A model generated the notes under the pieces. It saw only the letters and a list, made by a program, of their open reading frames with translations. It searched no databases and was not told where the DNA came from. DNA of 64,000 nucleotides, taken from assembly GCF_018069625.1 (NCBI RefSeq), contig NZ_CP072941.1, positions 7,688,001 to 7,752,000 of the forward strand, read 5' to 3'. The stretch's first letter is position 1. Each line of letters opens with the position of its first letter. Origin of the DNA: Streptomyces yatensis (GTDB taxonomy: Bacteria; Actinomycetota; Actinomycetes; Streptomycetales; Streptomycetaceae). A program made the position numbers and the translations under genes. Positions 10,101-18,502 of the stretch are shown one piece after another.

Positions 10101-10193
10101 ACGGCGGCGAAGAAGACCGCGGCGAAGAAGACCGTGGCCAAGAAGGCGGCGGCCAAGTCCACGGCCGCCTCCAAGCGGACGGCCGCGAAGTAG
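7176..10193 (+). CDS. uvrA: Excinuclease ABC subunit A
   Basis: UvrA, the damage-recognition ATPase of nucleotide excision repair (about 1005 residues). It has two ABC modules, each with a Walker A (GLSGSGKSS near residue 32 and GVSGSGKST near 648), two LSGGEAQR signatures, and zinc-finger cysteines ([19 protein letters not shown]...CEVCHG). The C-terminus carries a Lys/Ala-rich tail made of AAKK-type repeats, resembling histone H1 tails and common in Streptomyces DNA-binding proteins. GTG at 7176 (VADRLIVRG) is preferred because AAGAAAGG (7157-7164) lies 11 bases upstream and known orthologues begin [12 protein letters not shown] at 7164 overlaps that site. uvrC follows 3 kb further on. Confidence 0.97.
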   Translation: MADRLIVRGAREHNLKNVSLDLPRDSLIVFTGLSGSGKSSLAFDTIFAEGQRRYVESLSSYARQFLGQMDKPDVDFIEGLSPAVSIDQKSTSRNPRSTVGTITEVYDYLRLLFARIGKPHCPECGRPIARQSPQAIVDRVLELPEGSRFQVLSPLVRERKGEFVDLFSDLQTKGYSRARVDGATIQLSDPPKLKKQEKHTIEVVVDRLTVKDSAKRRLTDSVETALGLSGGMVILDFVDLDEDDPQRERMFSEHLYCPYDDLSFEELEPRTFSFNSPFGACPDCTGIGTRMEVDPELIIPDEEKSLDEGAIHPWSHGHTKDYFGRLVGALADALGFRTDIPWAGLPQRAKKALLNGHRTQIEVRYRNRYGRQRAYTTAFEGAVPYVKRRHSEAESDASRERFEGYMREVPCPTCEGTRLKPIVLAVTVQDKSIADVSAMSISECAEFLRAMELSPREKTIAERVLKEVNERLRFLVDVGLDYLSLNRAAGTLSGGEAQRIRLATQIGSGLVGVLYVLDEPSIGLHQRDNHRLIETLVRLRDLGNTLIVVEHDEDTIKTSDWVVDIGPGAGEHGGKVVHSGPLSELLVNEDSVTGHYLSGKKAIPLPSTRRAVDPKRHLTVHGARENNLQDIDVSFPLGVLTAVTGVSGSGKSTLVNDILYTHLARELNGARAVPGRHTRVAGDDLVDKVVHVDQSPIGRTPRSNPATYTGVFDHVRKLFAETMEAKVRGYQPGRFSFNVKGGRCENCSGDGTIKIEMNFLPDVYVPCEVCHGARYNRETLEVHYKGKSIAEVLDMPIEEALDFFEAVPTIARHLRTLNEVGLGYVRLGQPAPTLSGGEAQRVKLASELQKRSTGRTVYVLDEPTTGLHFEDISKLISVLSGLVDKGNTVIVIEHNLDVIKTADWVVDMGPEGGSGGGLVIAEGTPEEVASVPASHTGKFLRDMLGDWVSDATVPAARNGGAAAKKTPAKKAAAKSTAAKKTAAKKTVAKKAAAKSTAASKRTAAK

Positions 10194-10221
10194 CCCCCGG
10201 CCCCCGCGCTTGCCATACGCC

Positions 10222-10252
10222 ACGCCGCGCCCGGATCGACCGGGCGCGGCGT
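10222..10252. terminator. Bidirectional terminator uvrA / pfkB
   Basis: A perfect 13-bp stem (ACGCCGCGCCCGG, 10222-10234, with 10240-10252) and a 5-base loop, placed between the convergent ends of uvrA and the sugar kinase. Confidence 0.85.
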
Positions 10253-10275
10253 ACGTACGGGTGGCGCGGCGGGGG

Positions 10276-11226
10276 TCAGGCCAGCTCGGAGGCGTAGGGC
10301 GGCTCGGCGCCCGCGCGGGAGCAGGTGATCGCGGCGGCGCGGGCCGCGAAGCCCAGCACATCCCGCCAGGCCGCCTCGTCCAGCTTGGCCAGCGCGGGCG
10401 CCGACAGCGCCTGGTGGCCCGCCAGCCGGTGCAGCAGCGCGGCGTTCACGGTGTCGCCCGCCCCGATGGTGTCCACGATGTCCACCCGCTCGCCCGGCAC
10501 CGAGAGCACGGAGCCGTCCTGGCGCCGTACGCTCAGCCCCTCGCCGCCATGGGTGAGCACCACGGCCGCCGGGCCCGCCGCCAGCCACTCGCCCACGGCC
10601 GTCTCCACATCGTCCGCGTCCTCCGAGCCGGCCAGCCACCGCGCGTCCTCTATGGACAGCTTCAGCAGGCCGATATGGGGCAGCCAGCCCTGGAAACGGG
10701 CCCGGTAGGCGTCGGCGTCGGGGATCAGCCCGGTGCGGATATTGGGGTCCAGCGTGGTGAAGACACCACGCGCGGCCTCACGCCGCAGCAGCTCCTCATA
10801 CGCGCTCGCGCCCGGCTCCAGCACCAGCGAGCAGGTGCCCAGCGACAGCGCGCTCACCCCCTCGGGAAGGGACGGCGGCAGGGTGAAGAGCCGGTCCGCG
10901 GTGCCCTGCACATAGAAGCCGTATCCGGCCGAGCCATCGGCCCCGATGGAGGCGACGGCGAGGGTCGTGGGCTCCTGGCCGCGCTGCACCAGCGCGGTGT
11001 CCACGCCGTCCTTCCGCAACCCCTCCAGCAGGGCCTCCCCGAAGCCGTCCGTGGAGACCCGCGAGCAGAACGCGGTGGGCGAGCCGAGCCGCCCCAGCGC
11101 CAGTGCGGTGTTGTACGGGCCGCCGCCGCGCGCCGGACGCAGCGCGGGCAGCCGGTCGCCCGCCGCGGCGCTCGACGTGCGCTCGGGCACGAGGTCGATC
11201 AGGGCTTCTCCGGCGACGACGATCAC
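10276..11226 (-). CDS. PfkB-family carbohydrate kinase
   Basis: A 316-residue ribokinase/fructokinase-fold sugar kinase. The N-terminal GGPYNTALALGRLG block and the C-terminal DTIGAGDTVNAAL motif (PfkB signature 2, with the catalytic Asp) are intact. The most likely activity is ATP-dependent phosphorylation of a ketohexose or pentose; the exact sugar is not determined. The GTG start overlaps the stop of the upstream lacI-type regulator by four bases (GTGA, 11223-11226), so translation is probably coupled and the kinase is under the regulator's control. Confidence 0.92.
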   Translation of the reverse strand: MIVVAGEALIDLVPERTSSAAAGDRLPALRPARGGGPYNTALALGRLGSPTAFCSRVSTDGFGEALLEGLRKDGVDTALVQRGQEPTTLAVASIGADGSAGYGFYVQGTADRLFTLPPSLPEGVSALSLGTCSLVLEPGASAYEELLRREAARGVFTTLDPNIRTGLIPDADAYRARFQGWLPHIGLLKLSIEDARWLAGSEDADDVETAVGEWLAAGPAAVVLTHGGEGLSVRRQDGSVLSVPGERVDIVDTIGAGDTVNAALLHRLAGHQALSAPALAKLDEAAWRDVLGFAARAAAITCSRAGAEPPYASELA

Positions 11227-12311
11227 GAGACGGGGTCCTTTCCGGCGAGTCCGGCGAGTCCGGGGATTCCGGGGGTTCCGGGGAGCGGGCGGTCGAGCGG
11301 TCGGTCGGGGGCTTCGGCCACACAGCCGCAGGAGGTGCGGTGGACGAAGGTGCAGGGCAGCCGGACGGTGCGCGGCGGCCGCCCCGGGTTCTCCAGCCGG
11401 TCGAGCAGCAGCCGGACGGCGGTGGCGCCGACCTCCCGGCCGGGCTGGGAGATCGCGGTGAGCCCGGGGGAGAAGACATCCGCCCAGGAGAAGTCGTCGA
11501 AGCAGACCAGCGCGAGATCGTCGGGCACGCCCAGGCCCGCCGTGCGCAGGGCGCGCAGCGCGCCGATGGTCATCGCGTTGTTCGCGGTGATGATCGCGGT
11601 GGGCGGCTCGGTGGATGCCAGCAGCCGGTGCACGGCGTCCTCCGCGCCCCGGGCTTCGGAGTGGCCCTCGGCCAGCAGCCCGGGACGGAACGGCAGCCCG
11701 TGCCGCTCCAGCCCGGCCCGGTAGCCCGCGATCCGCTCGGTGGTGGTGCTCAGCCCCGGCAGCCCCGCGACCAGTCCGATGCGGGTGTGGCCGAGGCCCG
11801 CGAGGTGCTGGACCAGCTGTTCGACGGGGCGGGTGTTCTCGGCGCACACCTGGTCATGGGCGTCGCCGACCAGCCGGTCGAGGAAGACGGCGGGGACCTT
11901 ACGGCCGGCCAGATACTCCAGCAGCCCGGCGGGCTCGGCCGACGGGGCGACGATCACGCCGTCCACCCGCCGCTCATGGAGCAGCCGGACGGCCTTGCGC
12001 TCATGCTCGGGATCGTCGTGCGGATCGGCGATCAGCAGCCCGTACCCCTGCTCCAGGGCGCTGGACTCGACGCCCTGGAGGATCTCGGTGAAGTACGGAT
12101 TGCTGATCGCCGAGACGGCCAGACCGATCGAGCGGGTGCGCGCGGTCACCAGGGAGCGCGCCAGCGTATTGGGGATGTACCCGAGGTCGTCGATGGCGTC
12201 CAGCACGGCCTTACGGGTGTCCGGACGGACCGGCCGGGTCTCGTTGAGCACATGCGAGACGGTGGCCACGGAGACCCCGGCGCGCCGGGCGACGTCGACC
12301 ATGGTTGCCAT
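11223..12311 (-). CDS. LacI-family transcriptional regulator
   Basis: A 362-residue LacI/GalR repressor. The N-terminal helix-turn-helix and hinge read MVDVARRAGVSVATVSHVLN and later YIPNTLARSLV; the rest is the periplasmic-binding-protein-like effector domain. ATG at 12311 has GGAGGA 9 bases upstream; a further in-frame ATG lies at 12302. The C-terminal 28 residues are a low-complexity Pro/Gly run (LPGTPGIPGLAGLAG) encoded by 9-base repeats. It forms a coupled pair with the PfkB kinase, and a palindromic operator-like site lies about 140 bases upstream, which suggests autoregulation and sugar-responsive control. Confidence 0.93.
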   Translation of the reverse strand: MATMVDVARRAGVSVATVSHVLNETRPVRPDTRKAVLDAIDDLGYIPNTLARSLVTARTRSIGLAVSAISNPYFTEILQGVESSALEQGYGLLIADPHDDPEHERKAVRLLHERRVDGVIVAPSAEPAGLLEYLAGRKVPAVFLDRLVGDAHDQVCAENTRPVEQLVQHLAGLGHTRIGLVAGLPGLSTTTERIAGYRAGLERHGLPFRPGLLAEGHSEARGAEDAVHRLLASTEPPTAIITANNAMTIGALRALRTAGLGVPDDLALVCFDDFSWADVFSPGLTAISQPGREVGATAVRLLLDRLENPGRPPRTVRLPCTFVHRTSCGCVAEAPDRPLDRPLPGTPGIPGLAGLAGKDPVS

Positions 12312-12451
12312 CCGCTGCGGTCCTCCGCGTCGAGGGGTCGTCGGGTCGTCGGGTCGGGGCACAGGATTCCTGGGGTGACCGGATTCCTGGGGCCACCGGA
12401 TTCATGGGAGTCACCGGGCCGGGGGCCGTAACGTATCGCATCCGCGGGCCG

Positions 12452-12479
12452 ACGTAAACGTTTGCGCAAGCGCTTACGT
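12452..12479. promoter_or_regulatory. LacI-type palindromic operator
   Basis: A 28-bp near-perfect palindrome centred on TTGCGCAA, with outer arms ACGTAA/TTACGT and only two asymmetric base pairs. It contains AAACGTTT and AAGCGCTT, the kind of core LacI-family proteins bind. It lies in the divergent region between the lacI-type gene and the Rieske gene, so the regulator may control both directions. Confidence 0.7.
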
Positions 12480-12557
12480 CCTCCCTGGGAGGCGGCGGCG
12501 AGCGGAGGGATCTGTGCCGGTATGGTCGGAGGGCCTTCACACCTCCAGGAGCCGTAT

Positions 12558-12983
12558 ATGTCCAGCCAGCCCGCCTCCCGCCGAACCGTGCTGTGCTGCG
12601 CCGCGCTGGCCGGAGCCGCCGGTCTCGGCGCGGCGGCCTGCTCCCCGGACGGTTCGGGCCAGAAGACGTCCTCGACGCCCACCGCCCCCGTCGAACTCGG
12701 CTCGGCCGGTGTCGTCCCGGTCGGCGGCGCCAAGATCTACCGCGAGCAGCGGGTGGTGGTCGCCCAGTCCGCCAAGGGCGAGTTCACGGCCTTCAGCGCG
12801 GTGTGCACCCACGCCGGATGCGTTGTCGACAGCGTCGAGGACGGCAAGATCAACTGCCCCTGCCACGGCAGCCAGTTCGACGCCCGCACCGGCAAGGTCC
12901 TCCAGGGGCCCGCGGAGAAGCCGCTGCCGTCGGTCCCGGTCACCGCGAAGGGCGGACGGCTCGTGGCGGGCCCCGACGCCTGA
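12558..12983 (+). CDS. Rieske [2Fe-2S] TAT lipoprotein
   Basis: A 141-residue exported Rieske protein. The N-terminus [22 protein letters not shown] combines a twin-arginine signal with a lipobox cysteine, so it is probably an extracytoplasmic lipoprotein. The cluster ligands are in CTHAGC and CPCHGS. It has only the small Rieske fold and no partner oxygenase or cytochrome b nearby. ATG at 12558 has CCAGGA upstream. Redox partner unknown. The gene diverges from the lacI-type regulator across the palindromic operator. Confidence 0.9.
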   Translation: MSSQPASRRTVLCCAALAGAAGLGAAACSPDGSGQKTSSTPTAPVELGSAGVVPVGGAKIYREQRVVVAQSAKGEFTAFSAVCTHAGCVVDSVEDGKINCPCHGSQFDARTGKVLQGPAEKPLPSVPVTAKGGRLVAGPDA

Positions 12984-12991
12984 GCGGAGCG

Positions 12992-13051
12992 GGACGCCTG
13001 GGCGGGCCCGGCGCCTGAGCCAAGCCGGACGCCCGGGCGGGTCCGGCGCCT
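12992..13051 (+). repeat. Two 25-bp direct repeats before uvrC
   Basis: Copies at 12992-13016 and 13027-13051 (35-base period, two mismatches), rich in GGCGGG and GGCGCC, in the 182-base gap between the Rieske gene and uvrC. No function is evident; it may contribute to termination. Confidence 0.6.
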
Positions 13052-13152
13052 CGGCGGGCGCCCGGCGCGCCCCCGAGCGGCCGCGGAATCCCCAAATCCA
13101 CTGGACCTCAGCCGACCACCTCCGAAGGCCCGGATGTGTCACTCCTCGCAAG

Positions 13153-13158
13153 TAGGGT
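13153..13158 (+). promoter_or_regulatory. -10 hexamer of a probable leaderless uvrC transcript
   Basis: TAGGGT ends 7 bases before the uvrC ATG and no Shine-Dalgarno is positioned for that start. In Streptomyces this spacing is typical of leaderless mRNAs that begin at the start codon. No clear -35 is seen. Confidence 0.5.
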
Positions 13159-13165
13159 GGTGACC

Positions 13166-15253
13166 ATGGCCGACCCGAGCAGCTACCGCCCCAAGCCGGG
13201 ACAGATCCCCGAGTCGCCGGGGGTCTACAAGTTTCGTGACGAGCACGGCCGGGTGATCTACGTAGGAAAGGCGAAGAGCCTGCGCCCGCGGCTCTCGTCG
13301 TACTTCCAGGACCTGGCGAACCTCCACCCGCGCACCCGGACCATGGTCACCACGGCCGCCGCCGTGGAGTGGACCGTGGTCTCCACCGAGGTCGAGGCCC
13401 TGCAGCTCGAGTACTCCTGGATCAAGGAGTTCGACCCCCGGTTCAACGTCAAATACCGTGACGACAAGAGCTACCCCTTCCTCGCCGTGACCCTGAACGA
13501 GGAGTTCCCCCGGGTCCAGGTGATGCGCGGCGCCAAGAAGAAGGGCGTGCGTTACTTCGGCCCTTACGGCCACGCCTGGGCCATCCGCGAGACCGTCGAC
13601 CTGATGCTGCGCGTGTTCCCTGTCCGGACCTGCTCCGCCGGGGTGTTCAAGCGCTCCGCCCAGATCGGCCGCCCCTGTCTGCTCGGCTATATCGGCAAAT
13701 GCTCGGCCCCCTGTGTCGGCCGTGTCACCGCCGAGGAGCACCGCGAACTCGCCGAGGAGTTCTGCGACTTCATGGCCGGCCGCACCGGCACCTATCTGCG
13801 CCGCCTGGAGCAGCGGATGCACGAGGCCGCCGAGGACATGGAGTACGAGAAGGCGGCCCGGCTCCGCGACGACATAGGGGCGCTCAAGCGCGCCATGGAG
13901 AAGAACGCGGTGGTTCTCGCCGACGCCACCGACGCCGATCTGATAGCGGTCGCCGAGGACGAGCTGGAGGCCGCCGTCCAGATCTTCCATGTGCGCGGCG
14001 GCCGGGTGCGCGGCCAGCGCGGCTGGGTCACCGACAAGGTCGAGGCCGTCGACACCGCCGGGCTGGTCGAGCACGCCCTGCAGCAGCTCTACGGGGAGGA
14101 GCGCGGCGACGCCGTCCCCAAGGAGGTCCTGGTGCCCGCCGTGCCGGACCCGGCCGAGCCGGTCACCCAGTGGCTCTCCGAGCGCCGGGGCTCCCTGGTC
14201 GATCTGCGCATCCCGCAGCGCGGCGACAAGAAGGACCTGATGCAGACCGTCCAGCGCAACGCCCAGCAGGCGCTCGCGCTGCACAAGACCAAGCGCGCCT
14301 CCGACCTCACCACCCGCTCCCGGGCGCTGGAGGAGATCGCCGAGGCCCTGGGGCTGGACTCCGCACCGCTGCGCGTCGAATGCTTCGACATCTCCCATCT
14401 CCAGGGAGATGACGTGGTGGCCTCCATGGTGGTTTTCGAGGACGGGCTCCCCCGTAAGAGTGAGTACCGCCGCTTCCAGATCAAGAGCTTCGCCGGGCAG
14501 GACGATGTCCGCTCCATGCATGAGGTCGTCAGCCGCCGCTTCCGGCGCTATCTGCTGGAGAAGCAGAAGACGGGGGAGTGGGAGGAGCAGGCCACCGGGG
14601 CCAGGGAAGATACGACGCAAGACACAGGGACCACCGGGCAGGCGCTCGGCGGTCCCTCCGACAGCACCTCCGAAGGACCCTCCGGCCCGATCGACGAGGA
14701 GGGCAGGCCGAAGCGGTTCGCCTACCCGCCCCAGCTCGTCGTGGTCGACGGTGGAAAGCCGCAGGTGGCCGCCGCCCAGCGGGCCCTGGACGAGCTCGGC
14801 GTCGACGATGTCGCCGTCTGCGGTCTCGCCAAGCGGCTCGAGGAGGTGTGGCTGCCGGACGAGGAGGACCCGGTGGTGCTGCCCCGCAGCAGCGAGGGGC
14901 TCTACCTCCTCCAGCGGGTCCGCGACGAGGCCCACCGCTTCGCCATCACCTACCAGCGCAGCAAGCGCGCCAAGTCGATGAAGGCCGGGCCGCTGGACAC
15001 CGTTCCGGGCCTCGGTGACAGCCGTAAGCAGGCCCTGCTGAAGCACTTCGGCTCGGTCAAGCGGCTGCGCGCCGCCACGGTCGAGCAGATCTGCGAGGTG
15101 CCGGGCGTCGGCCGTAAGACGGCCGAGACGGTCGCCGCGGCGCTCGCCGGGTCCGCCCCGGCCGCGCCCGCCGTGAACACCGCCACAGGAGAGATCATTG
15201 AGGACGAGGCCGCCGGTGCGGCGTCCTCGTCGAACGGGGGGACCAGACCATGA
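13166..15253 (+). CDS. uvrC: Excinuclease ABC subunit C
   Basis: UvrC, the dual-incision nuclease of nucleotide excision repair, 695 residues. It has an N-terminal GIY-YIG domain (GVYKF...VIYVGKAK), a cysteine-containing middle region, a UVR motif ([15 protein letters not shown]) that contacts UvrB, an RNase H-like endonuclease domain (ECFDISH...VVVDGGKPQ) and tandem helix-hairpin-helix motifs at the end ([23 protein letters not shown]). A 50-residue Gly/Ser/Thr/Glu-rich insert splits the endonuclease domain around residues 478-520. The ATG at 13166 is chosen over an upstream GTG because orthologues begin MADPSSYRP. Its stop overlaps rapZ by four bases. Confidence 0.97.
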   Translation: MADPSSYRPKPGQIPESPGVYKFRDEHGRVIYVGKAKSLRPRLSSYFQDLANLHPRTRTMVTTAAAVEWTVVSTEVEALQLEYSWIKEFDPRFNVKYRDDKSYPFLAVTLNEEFPRVQVMRGAKKKGVRYFGPYGHAWAIRETVDLMLRVFPVRTCSAGVFKRSAQIGRPCLLGYIGKCSAPCVGRVTAEEHRELAEEFCDFMAGRTGTYLRRLEQRMHEAAEDMEYEKAARLRDDIGALKRAMEKNAVVLADATDADLIAVAEDELEAAVQIFHVRGGRVRGQRGWVTDKVEAVDTAGLVEHALQQLYGEERGDAVPKEVLVPAVPDPAEPVTQWLSERRGSLVDLRIPQRGDKKDLMQTVQRNAQQALALHKTKRASDLTTRSRALEEIAEALGLDSAPLRVECFDISHLQGDDVVASMVVFEDGLPRKSEYRRFQIKSFAGQDDVRSMHEVVSRRFRRYLLEKQKTGEWEEQATGAREDTTQDTGTTGQALGGPSDSTSEGPSGPIDEEGRPKRFAYPPQLVVVDGGKPQVAAAQRALDELGVDDVAVCGLAKRLEEVWLPDEEDPVVLPRSSEGLYLLQRVRDEAHRFAITYQRSKRAKSMKAGPLDTVPGLGDSRKQALLKHFGSVKRLRAATVEQICEVPGVGRKTAETVAAALAGSAPAAPAVNTATGEIIEDEAAGAASSSNGGTRP

Positions 15254-16185
15254 CCGGGCACGAGAACCATGGAGACGGAGCGCAGGTGAATACGGGCACG
15301 TCGGGCGAGCCCGCCGAGGCGGCGGCCATCCCCGAGCTGGTGATCATCTCTGGAATGTCCGGCGCGGGCCGCAGCACCGCCGCCAAATGTCTGGAGGACC
15401 TCGGCTGGTTCGTCGTGGACAACCTGCCGCCCGCGCTGATCCCCACCATGGTCGACCTGGGCGCCCGCTCCCAGGGCAATGTGGCCCGGATCGCCGTGGT
15501 GGTGGACGTCCGCGGCCGCCGCTTCTTCGACAACCTCCGCGAGTCCCTCGCCGACCTCGCCGCCAAGAGCGTCAAGCGGCGCGTGCTGTTCCTGGAGGCG
15601 TCCGACGAGGCCCTGGTGCGCCGCTTCGAGTCGGTGCGCCGCCCGCATCCCCTCCAGGGCGACGGCCGGATCGTGGACGGCATCGCCGCCGAGCGCGATC
15701 TGCTGCGCGAGCTGCGCGGCGACGCCGACCTGGTGATCGACACCTCCAGCCTCAACGTCCATGAGCTGCGCGCCAAGATGGACCCCCAGTTCGCGGGCGA
15801 GGAGGAGCCCGAGCTGCGGGCCACCGTGATGTCGTTCGGCTACAAGTACGGGCTGCCGGTCGATGCCGATCTGGTGGTGGACTGCCGCTTCCTGCCCAAT
15901 CCGCACTGGGTCCCCGAGCTGCGCCCCTTCACCGGGCTCAACGAGGAGGTCTCCAGCTATGTCTTCAACCAGCCCGGGGCCAAGGAGTTCCTCGACCGCT
16001 ACGCGGAGCTGCTCCAGCTCATCGCCGCGGGCTACCGCCGCGAGGGCAAGCGCTATGTGACCATCGCCATCGGCTGCACCGGCGGCAAGCACCGCAGTGT
16101 GGCGATGTCCGAGCGGCTCGCCCCGCGGCTGGCCGCCGAGGGAGTGGAGACCGTCATCGTCCACCGGGACATGGGGCGCGAGTGA
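15250..16185 (+). CDS. rapZ: RapZ/YvcJ-family nucleotide-binding protein
   Basis: A 311-residue P-loop protein of the RapZ/YvcJ family (RNase adaptor in enterics, GTP/ATP hydrolase in Bacillus). The P-loop reads GMSGAGRST (residues 35-43), so the usual Walker A lysine is Arg41. The C-terminal domain keeps [10 protein letters not shown] and the final HRDM. The start overlaps the uvrC stop (ATGA) and its stop overlaps yvcK, giving a coupled uvrC-rapZ-yvcK-whiA run. The enterobacterial GlmZ sRNA pathway is not known in actinobacteria, so the role here is uncertain. Confidence 0.93.
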   Translation: MTGHENHGDGAQVNTGTSGEPAEAAAIPELVIISGMSGAGRSTAAKCLEDLGWFVVDNLPPALIPTMVDLGARSQGNVARIAVVVDVRGRRFFDNLRESLADLAAKSVKRRVLFLEASDEALVRRFESVRRPHPLQGDGRIVDGIAAERDLLRELRGDADLVIDTSSLNVHELRAKMDPQFAGEEEPELRATVMSFGYKYGLPVDADLVVDCRFLPNPHWVPELRPFTGLNEEVSSYVFNQPGAKEFLDRYAELLQLIAAGYRREGKRYVTIAIGCTGGKHRSVAMSERLAPRLAAEGVETVIVHRDMGRE

Positions 16186-17201
16186 CCATTCGTACGAAGC
16201 GGCTGCGACGGCTGGTCGGAACACGGACCAGCCGGGGCGCGCAGCCCAAGGTCGTCGCACTCGGCGGCGGCATGGGCCTGTCCGCGTCGCTCGCCGCACT
16301 GCGCCGGATCACCGGCGACCTCACCGCCGTCGTCACCGTGGCCGACGACGGAGGCTCCAGCGGACGGCTCCGCGACGAGCTGGGCGTGCTGCCGCCCGGC
16401 GATCTGCGCAAGGCCCTGGCCGCGCTGTGCGGGGACGACGACTGGGGCCAGACCTGGGCGCGGGTCATCCAGCACCGCTTCATCAGCGAGGGCGAGCTGC
16501 ACGGCCACGCGGTCGGCAATGTGCTGATCGTCGCCCTGTGGGAGCAGCTGGGCGACCATGTGAAGGCGCTCGACCTGGTCGGCAAGCTGCTGGGCGCCCA
16601 TGGCCGGGTGCTGCCCATGTCGGCCGTCCCCCTGGAGCTCCAGGCGTATGTCCGGGGCCATGACCCGGCGCGCCCGGACGAGGTCTCCACCGTCGCCGGG
16701 CAGGCCACGGTGGCGCTGACCCGCGGCGAGGTGCAGTCGGTCCATCTGGTGCCGCACGATCCGCCGGCCGTCCCCGAGGCGGTCGAGGCGGTCATGGACG
16801 CCGACTGGGTGGTGCTGGGGCCCGGCTCCTGGTTCTCCTCCGTGATCCCGCATCTGCTGGTCCCCGATCTGCTCCAGGCCCTCACCGAGACCAAGGCCCG
16901 GCGGGTGCTGTCACTGAACCTCGCCCCTCAGCCGGGAGAAACCGATGGCTTCTCTCCGCAGCGTCATTTGGAGGTTTTGGCCCGACACGCCCCTAAACTC
17001 GCCTTCGACGTGGTGCTGGCCGATGAGGCCGCCGTCCCCGACCAGAGCAGTCTGTGCGACGCGGCCAAGCGGCTGGGCGGCACGGTCGAGCTGGCGCCGG
17101 TGGCCGCGACCGACGGTGCCCCGAAGCACGACCCGGAGCTTCTGGCGGCCGCGTACGACCGTATTTTTCGGATGCATGGAAGGATCGGCCCATGGCGATG
17201 A
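16182..17201 (+). CDS. YvcK/CofD-like gluconeogenesis factor
   Basis: A 339-residue protein of the YvcK (GlmR) family, which binds UDP-sugars and links carbon metabolism to cell-wall precursor supply. The N-terminal [17 protein letters not shown] and [18 protein letters not shown] motifs and the later [16 protein letters not shown] are intact. The GTG start overlaps the rapZ stop by four bases. The 3' part contains an unusual run of AT-richer codons (about 16965-17000), read as an embedded promoter for whiA. Confidence 0.93.
   Translation: MTIRTKRLRRLVGTRTSRGAQPKVVALGGGMGLSASLAALRRITGDLTAVVTVADDGGSSGRLRDELGVLPPGDLRKALAALCGDDDWGQTWARVIQHRFISEGELHGHAVGNVLIVALWEQLGDHVKALDLVGKLLGAHGRVLPMSAVPLELQAYVRGHDPARPDEVSTVAGQATVALTRGEVQSVHLVPHDPPAVPEAVEAVMDADWVVLGPGSWFSSVIPHLLVPDLLQALTETKARRVLSLNLAPQPGETDGFSPQRHLEVLARHAPKLAFDVVLADEAAVPDQSSLCDAAKRLGGTVELAPVAATDGAPKHDPELLAAAYDRIFRMHGRIGPWR
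16968..16999 (+). promoter_or_regulatory. Probable internal whiA promoter with GACAC box
   Basis: Inside yvcK the codons change to forms rare in this GC-rich genome (TTG, GTT, TTG, CCT, AAA). They encode a -35-like TTGGAG (16968-16973), a WhiA-type GACAC box (16984-16988) and a -10-like TAAACT (16994-16999), about 200 bases before the whiA start. In S. coelicolor a developmental, WhiA-dependent promoter for whiA lies within the upstream gene, which fits. The 20-base hexamer spacing is longer than ideal. Confidence 0.55.
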
Positions 17202-18181
17202 CGGCAGCGGTGAAGGACGAAATCTCCCGGCTCCCCGTCACCCGGACCTGCTGCCGGAAAGCGGAGGTCTCGGCGATCCTGCGGTTCGCGGGCGGGCTGC
17301 ACCTGGTCAGCGGGCGCATCGTGATCGAGGCGGAGCTGGACACCGGGATCGCGGCCCGCAGGGTGCGCAAGGACATCCTGGAGATCTTCGGGCACTCCTC
17401 GGATCTGGTGGTGATGGCCCCCGGTGGGCTGCGCCGCGGCAGCAGGTACGTGGTGCGGGTGGTGGCGGGCGGTGACCAGCTGGCGCGGCAGACCGGCCTG
17501 GTCGACGGCCGCGGCCGGCCGATCCGCGGACTGCCGCCGCAGGTCGTCTCCGGCGCCACCTGCGACGCCGAGGCCGCCTGGCGCGGGGCCTTCCTCGCCC
17601 ATGGCTCGCTCACCGAGCCCGGCCGCTCGTCCTCCCTGGAGGTGACCTGCCCCGGTCCGGAGGCCGCGCTCGCGCTGGTCGGCGCCGCCCGTCGGCTGCA
17701 GATCGCCGCCAAGGCGCGCGAGGTGCGCGGGGTGGACCGGGTGGTCGTCCGGGACGGTGACGCCATCGGCGCGCTGTTGACGCGACTGGGGGCGCATGAG
17801 TCGGTCCTCGCCTGGGAGGAGCGGCGGATGCGGCGCGAGGTGCGGGCGACCGCCAACCGCCTCGCCAACTTCGACGACGCCAATCTGCGCCGCTCGGCCC
17901 GCGCCGCCGTCGCCGCCGGGGCCCGGGTGCAGCGCGCCCTGGAGATCCTGGCCGACGAGGTGCCCGAGCACCTCGCCGCGGCCGGCCGGCTGCGCATGGA
18001 GCACAAGCAGGCGTCCCTGGAGGAGCTGGGCGCCCTCGCCGACCCGCCGCTGACCAAGGACGCCGTCGCGGGCCGCATCCGCCGACTGCTGGCCATGGCC
18101 GACAAGCGCGCCCAGGACCTGGGCATCCCCGGCACCGAGTCCAGCCTCACCGAGGAGATGGCCGAGGGCATGGTCGGCTGA
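17192..18181 (+). CDS. whiA: Sporulation regulator WhiA
   Basis: WhiA, 329 residues, the DNA-binding regulator that with WhiB switches aerial hyphae to sporulation septation. It has an N-terminal LAGLIDADG-homing-endonuclease-like fold (no nuclease activity in the family) and a C-terminal helix-turn-helix ([25 protein letters not shown]). The start ATG at 17192 follows AAGGA (17180-17184) and overlaps the yvcK end; a second ATG is at 17198. Length agrees exactly with the S. coelicolor protein as I recall it. Confidence 0.97.
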   Translation: MAMTAAVKDEISRLPVTRTCCRKAEVSAILRFAGGLHLVSGRIVIEAELDTGIAARRVRKDILEIFGHSSDLVVMAPGGLRRGSRYVVRVVAGGDQLARQTGLVDGRGRPIRGLPPQVVSGATCDAEAAWRGAFLAHGSLTEPGRSSSLEVTCPGPEAALALVGAARRLQIAAKAREVRGVDRVVVRDGDAIGALLTRLGAHESVLAWEERRMRREVRATANRLANFDDANLRRSARAAVAAGARVQRALEILADEVPEHLAAAGRLRMEHKQASLEELGALADPPLTKDAVAGRIRRLLAMADKRAQDLGIPGTESSLTEEMAEGMVG

Positions 18182-18189
18182 CCGCCCCG

Positions 18190-18323
18190 AGAGCGGCCAC
18201 TTGAGGGCCGCTGCCCCCAGAGCGGCCACCTCGAGAGCGACCTCCGCGAGAGCGGCTGCCCCGAGAGCGGCTGCCCCGAGAGCGACCGCCCGCGGAACGA
18301 GCGCCCCAAGAGCGGTCTCCCCC
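18190..18323 (+). repeat. 15-bp tandem repeat array after whiA
   Basis: About nine units of a 15-base sequence close to AGAGCGGCTGCCCCG; clear unit starts are at 18190, 18219, 18234, 18249, 18264, 18279 and 18309, with degenerate units between. The array begins 8 bases after the whiA stop. It gives open frames in several directions (RAAAP-type or GRSRG-type repeats), but none has a ribosome-binding site, so I regard it as non-coding. The 321-base gap to the next gene holds this array, the terminator and nothing else I can identify. Confidence 0.8.
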
Positions 18324-18348
18324 ACAGCCGCACCGAAGCCGCACCCCG

Positions 18349-18380
18349 CGCCCCCGGATCACGTCGGCGATCCGGGGGCG
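18349..18380 (+). terminator. Terminator after whiA
   Basis: A perfect 12-bp stem CGCCCCCGGATC (18349-18360) with 18369-18380 and an 8-base loop; it closes the uvrC-to-whiA transcription unit. Confidence 0.85.
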
Positions 18381-18502
18381 TATGCGTCCCCGGGGTTGTG
18401 TTCGGACCGGTTCCGCGCGCCGCTGTTGACATGACCATGTGTCCTGACAAGTCTGGTGCGCCTGCGCACCCGCGGGTCTTCACACGACAGCCAGGGGGGC
18501 TG

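Noticed and set aside
7230..10361. A 1043-residue minus-strand open frame over uvrA
   Set aside because: Shadow of uvrA caused by third-position G/C; composition is not protein-like.
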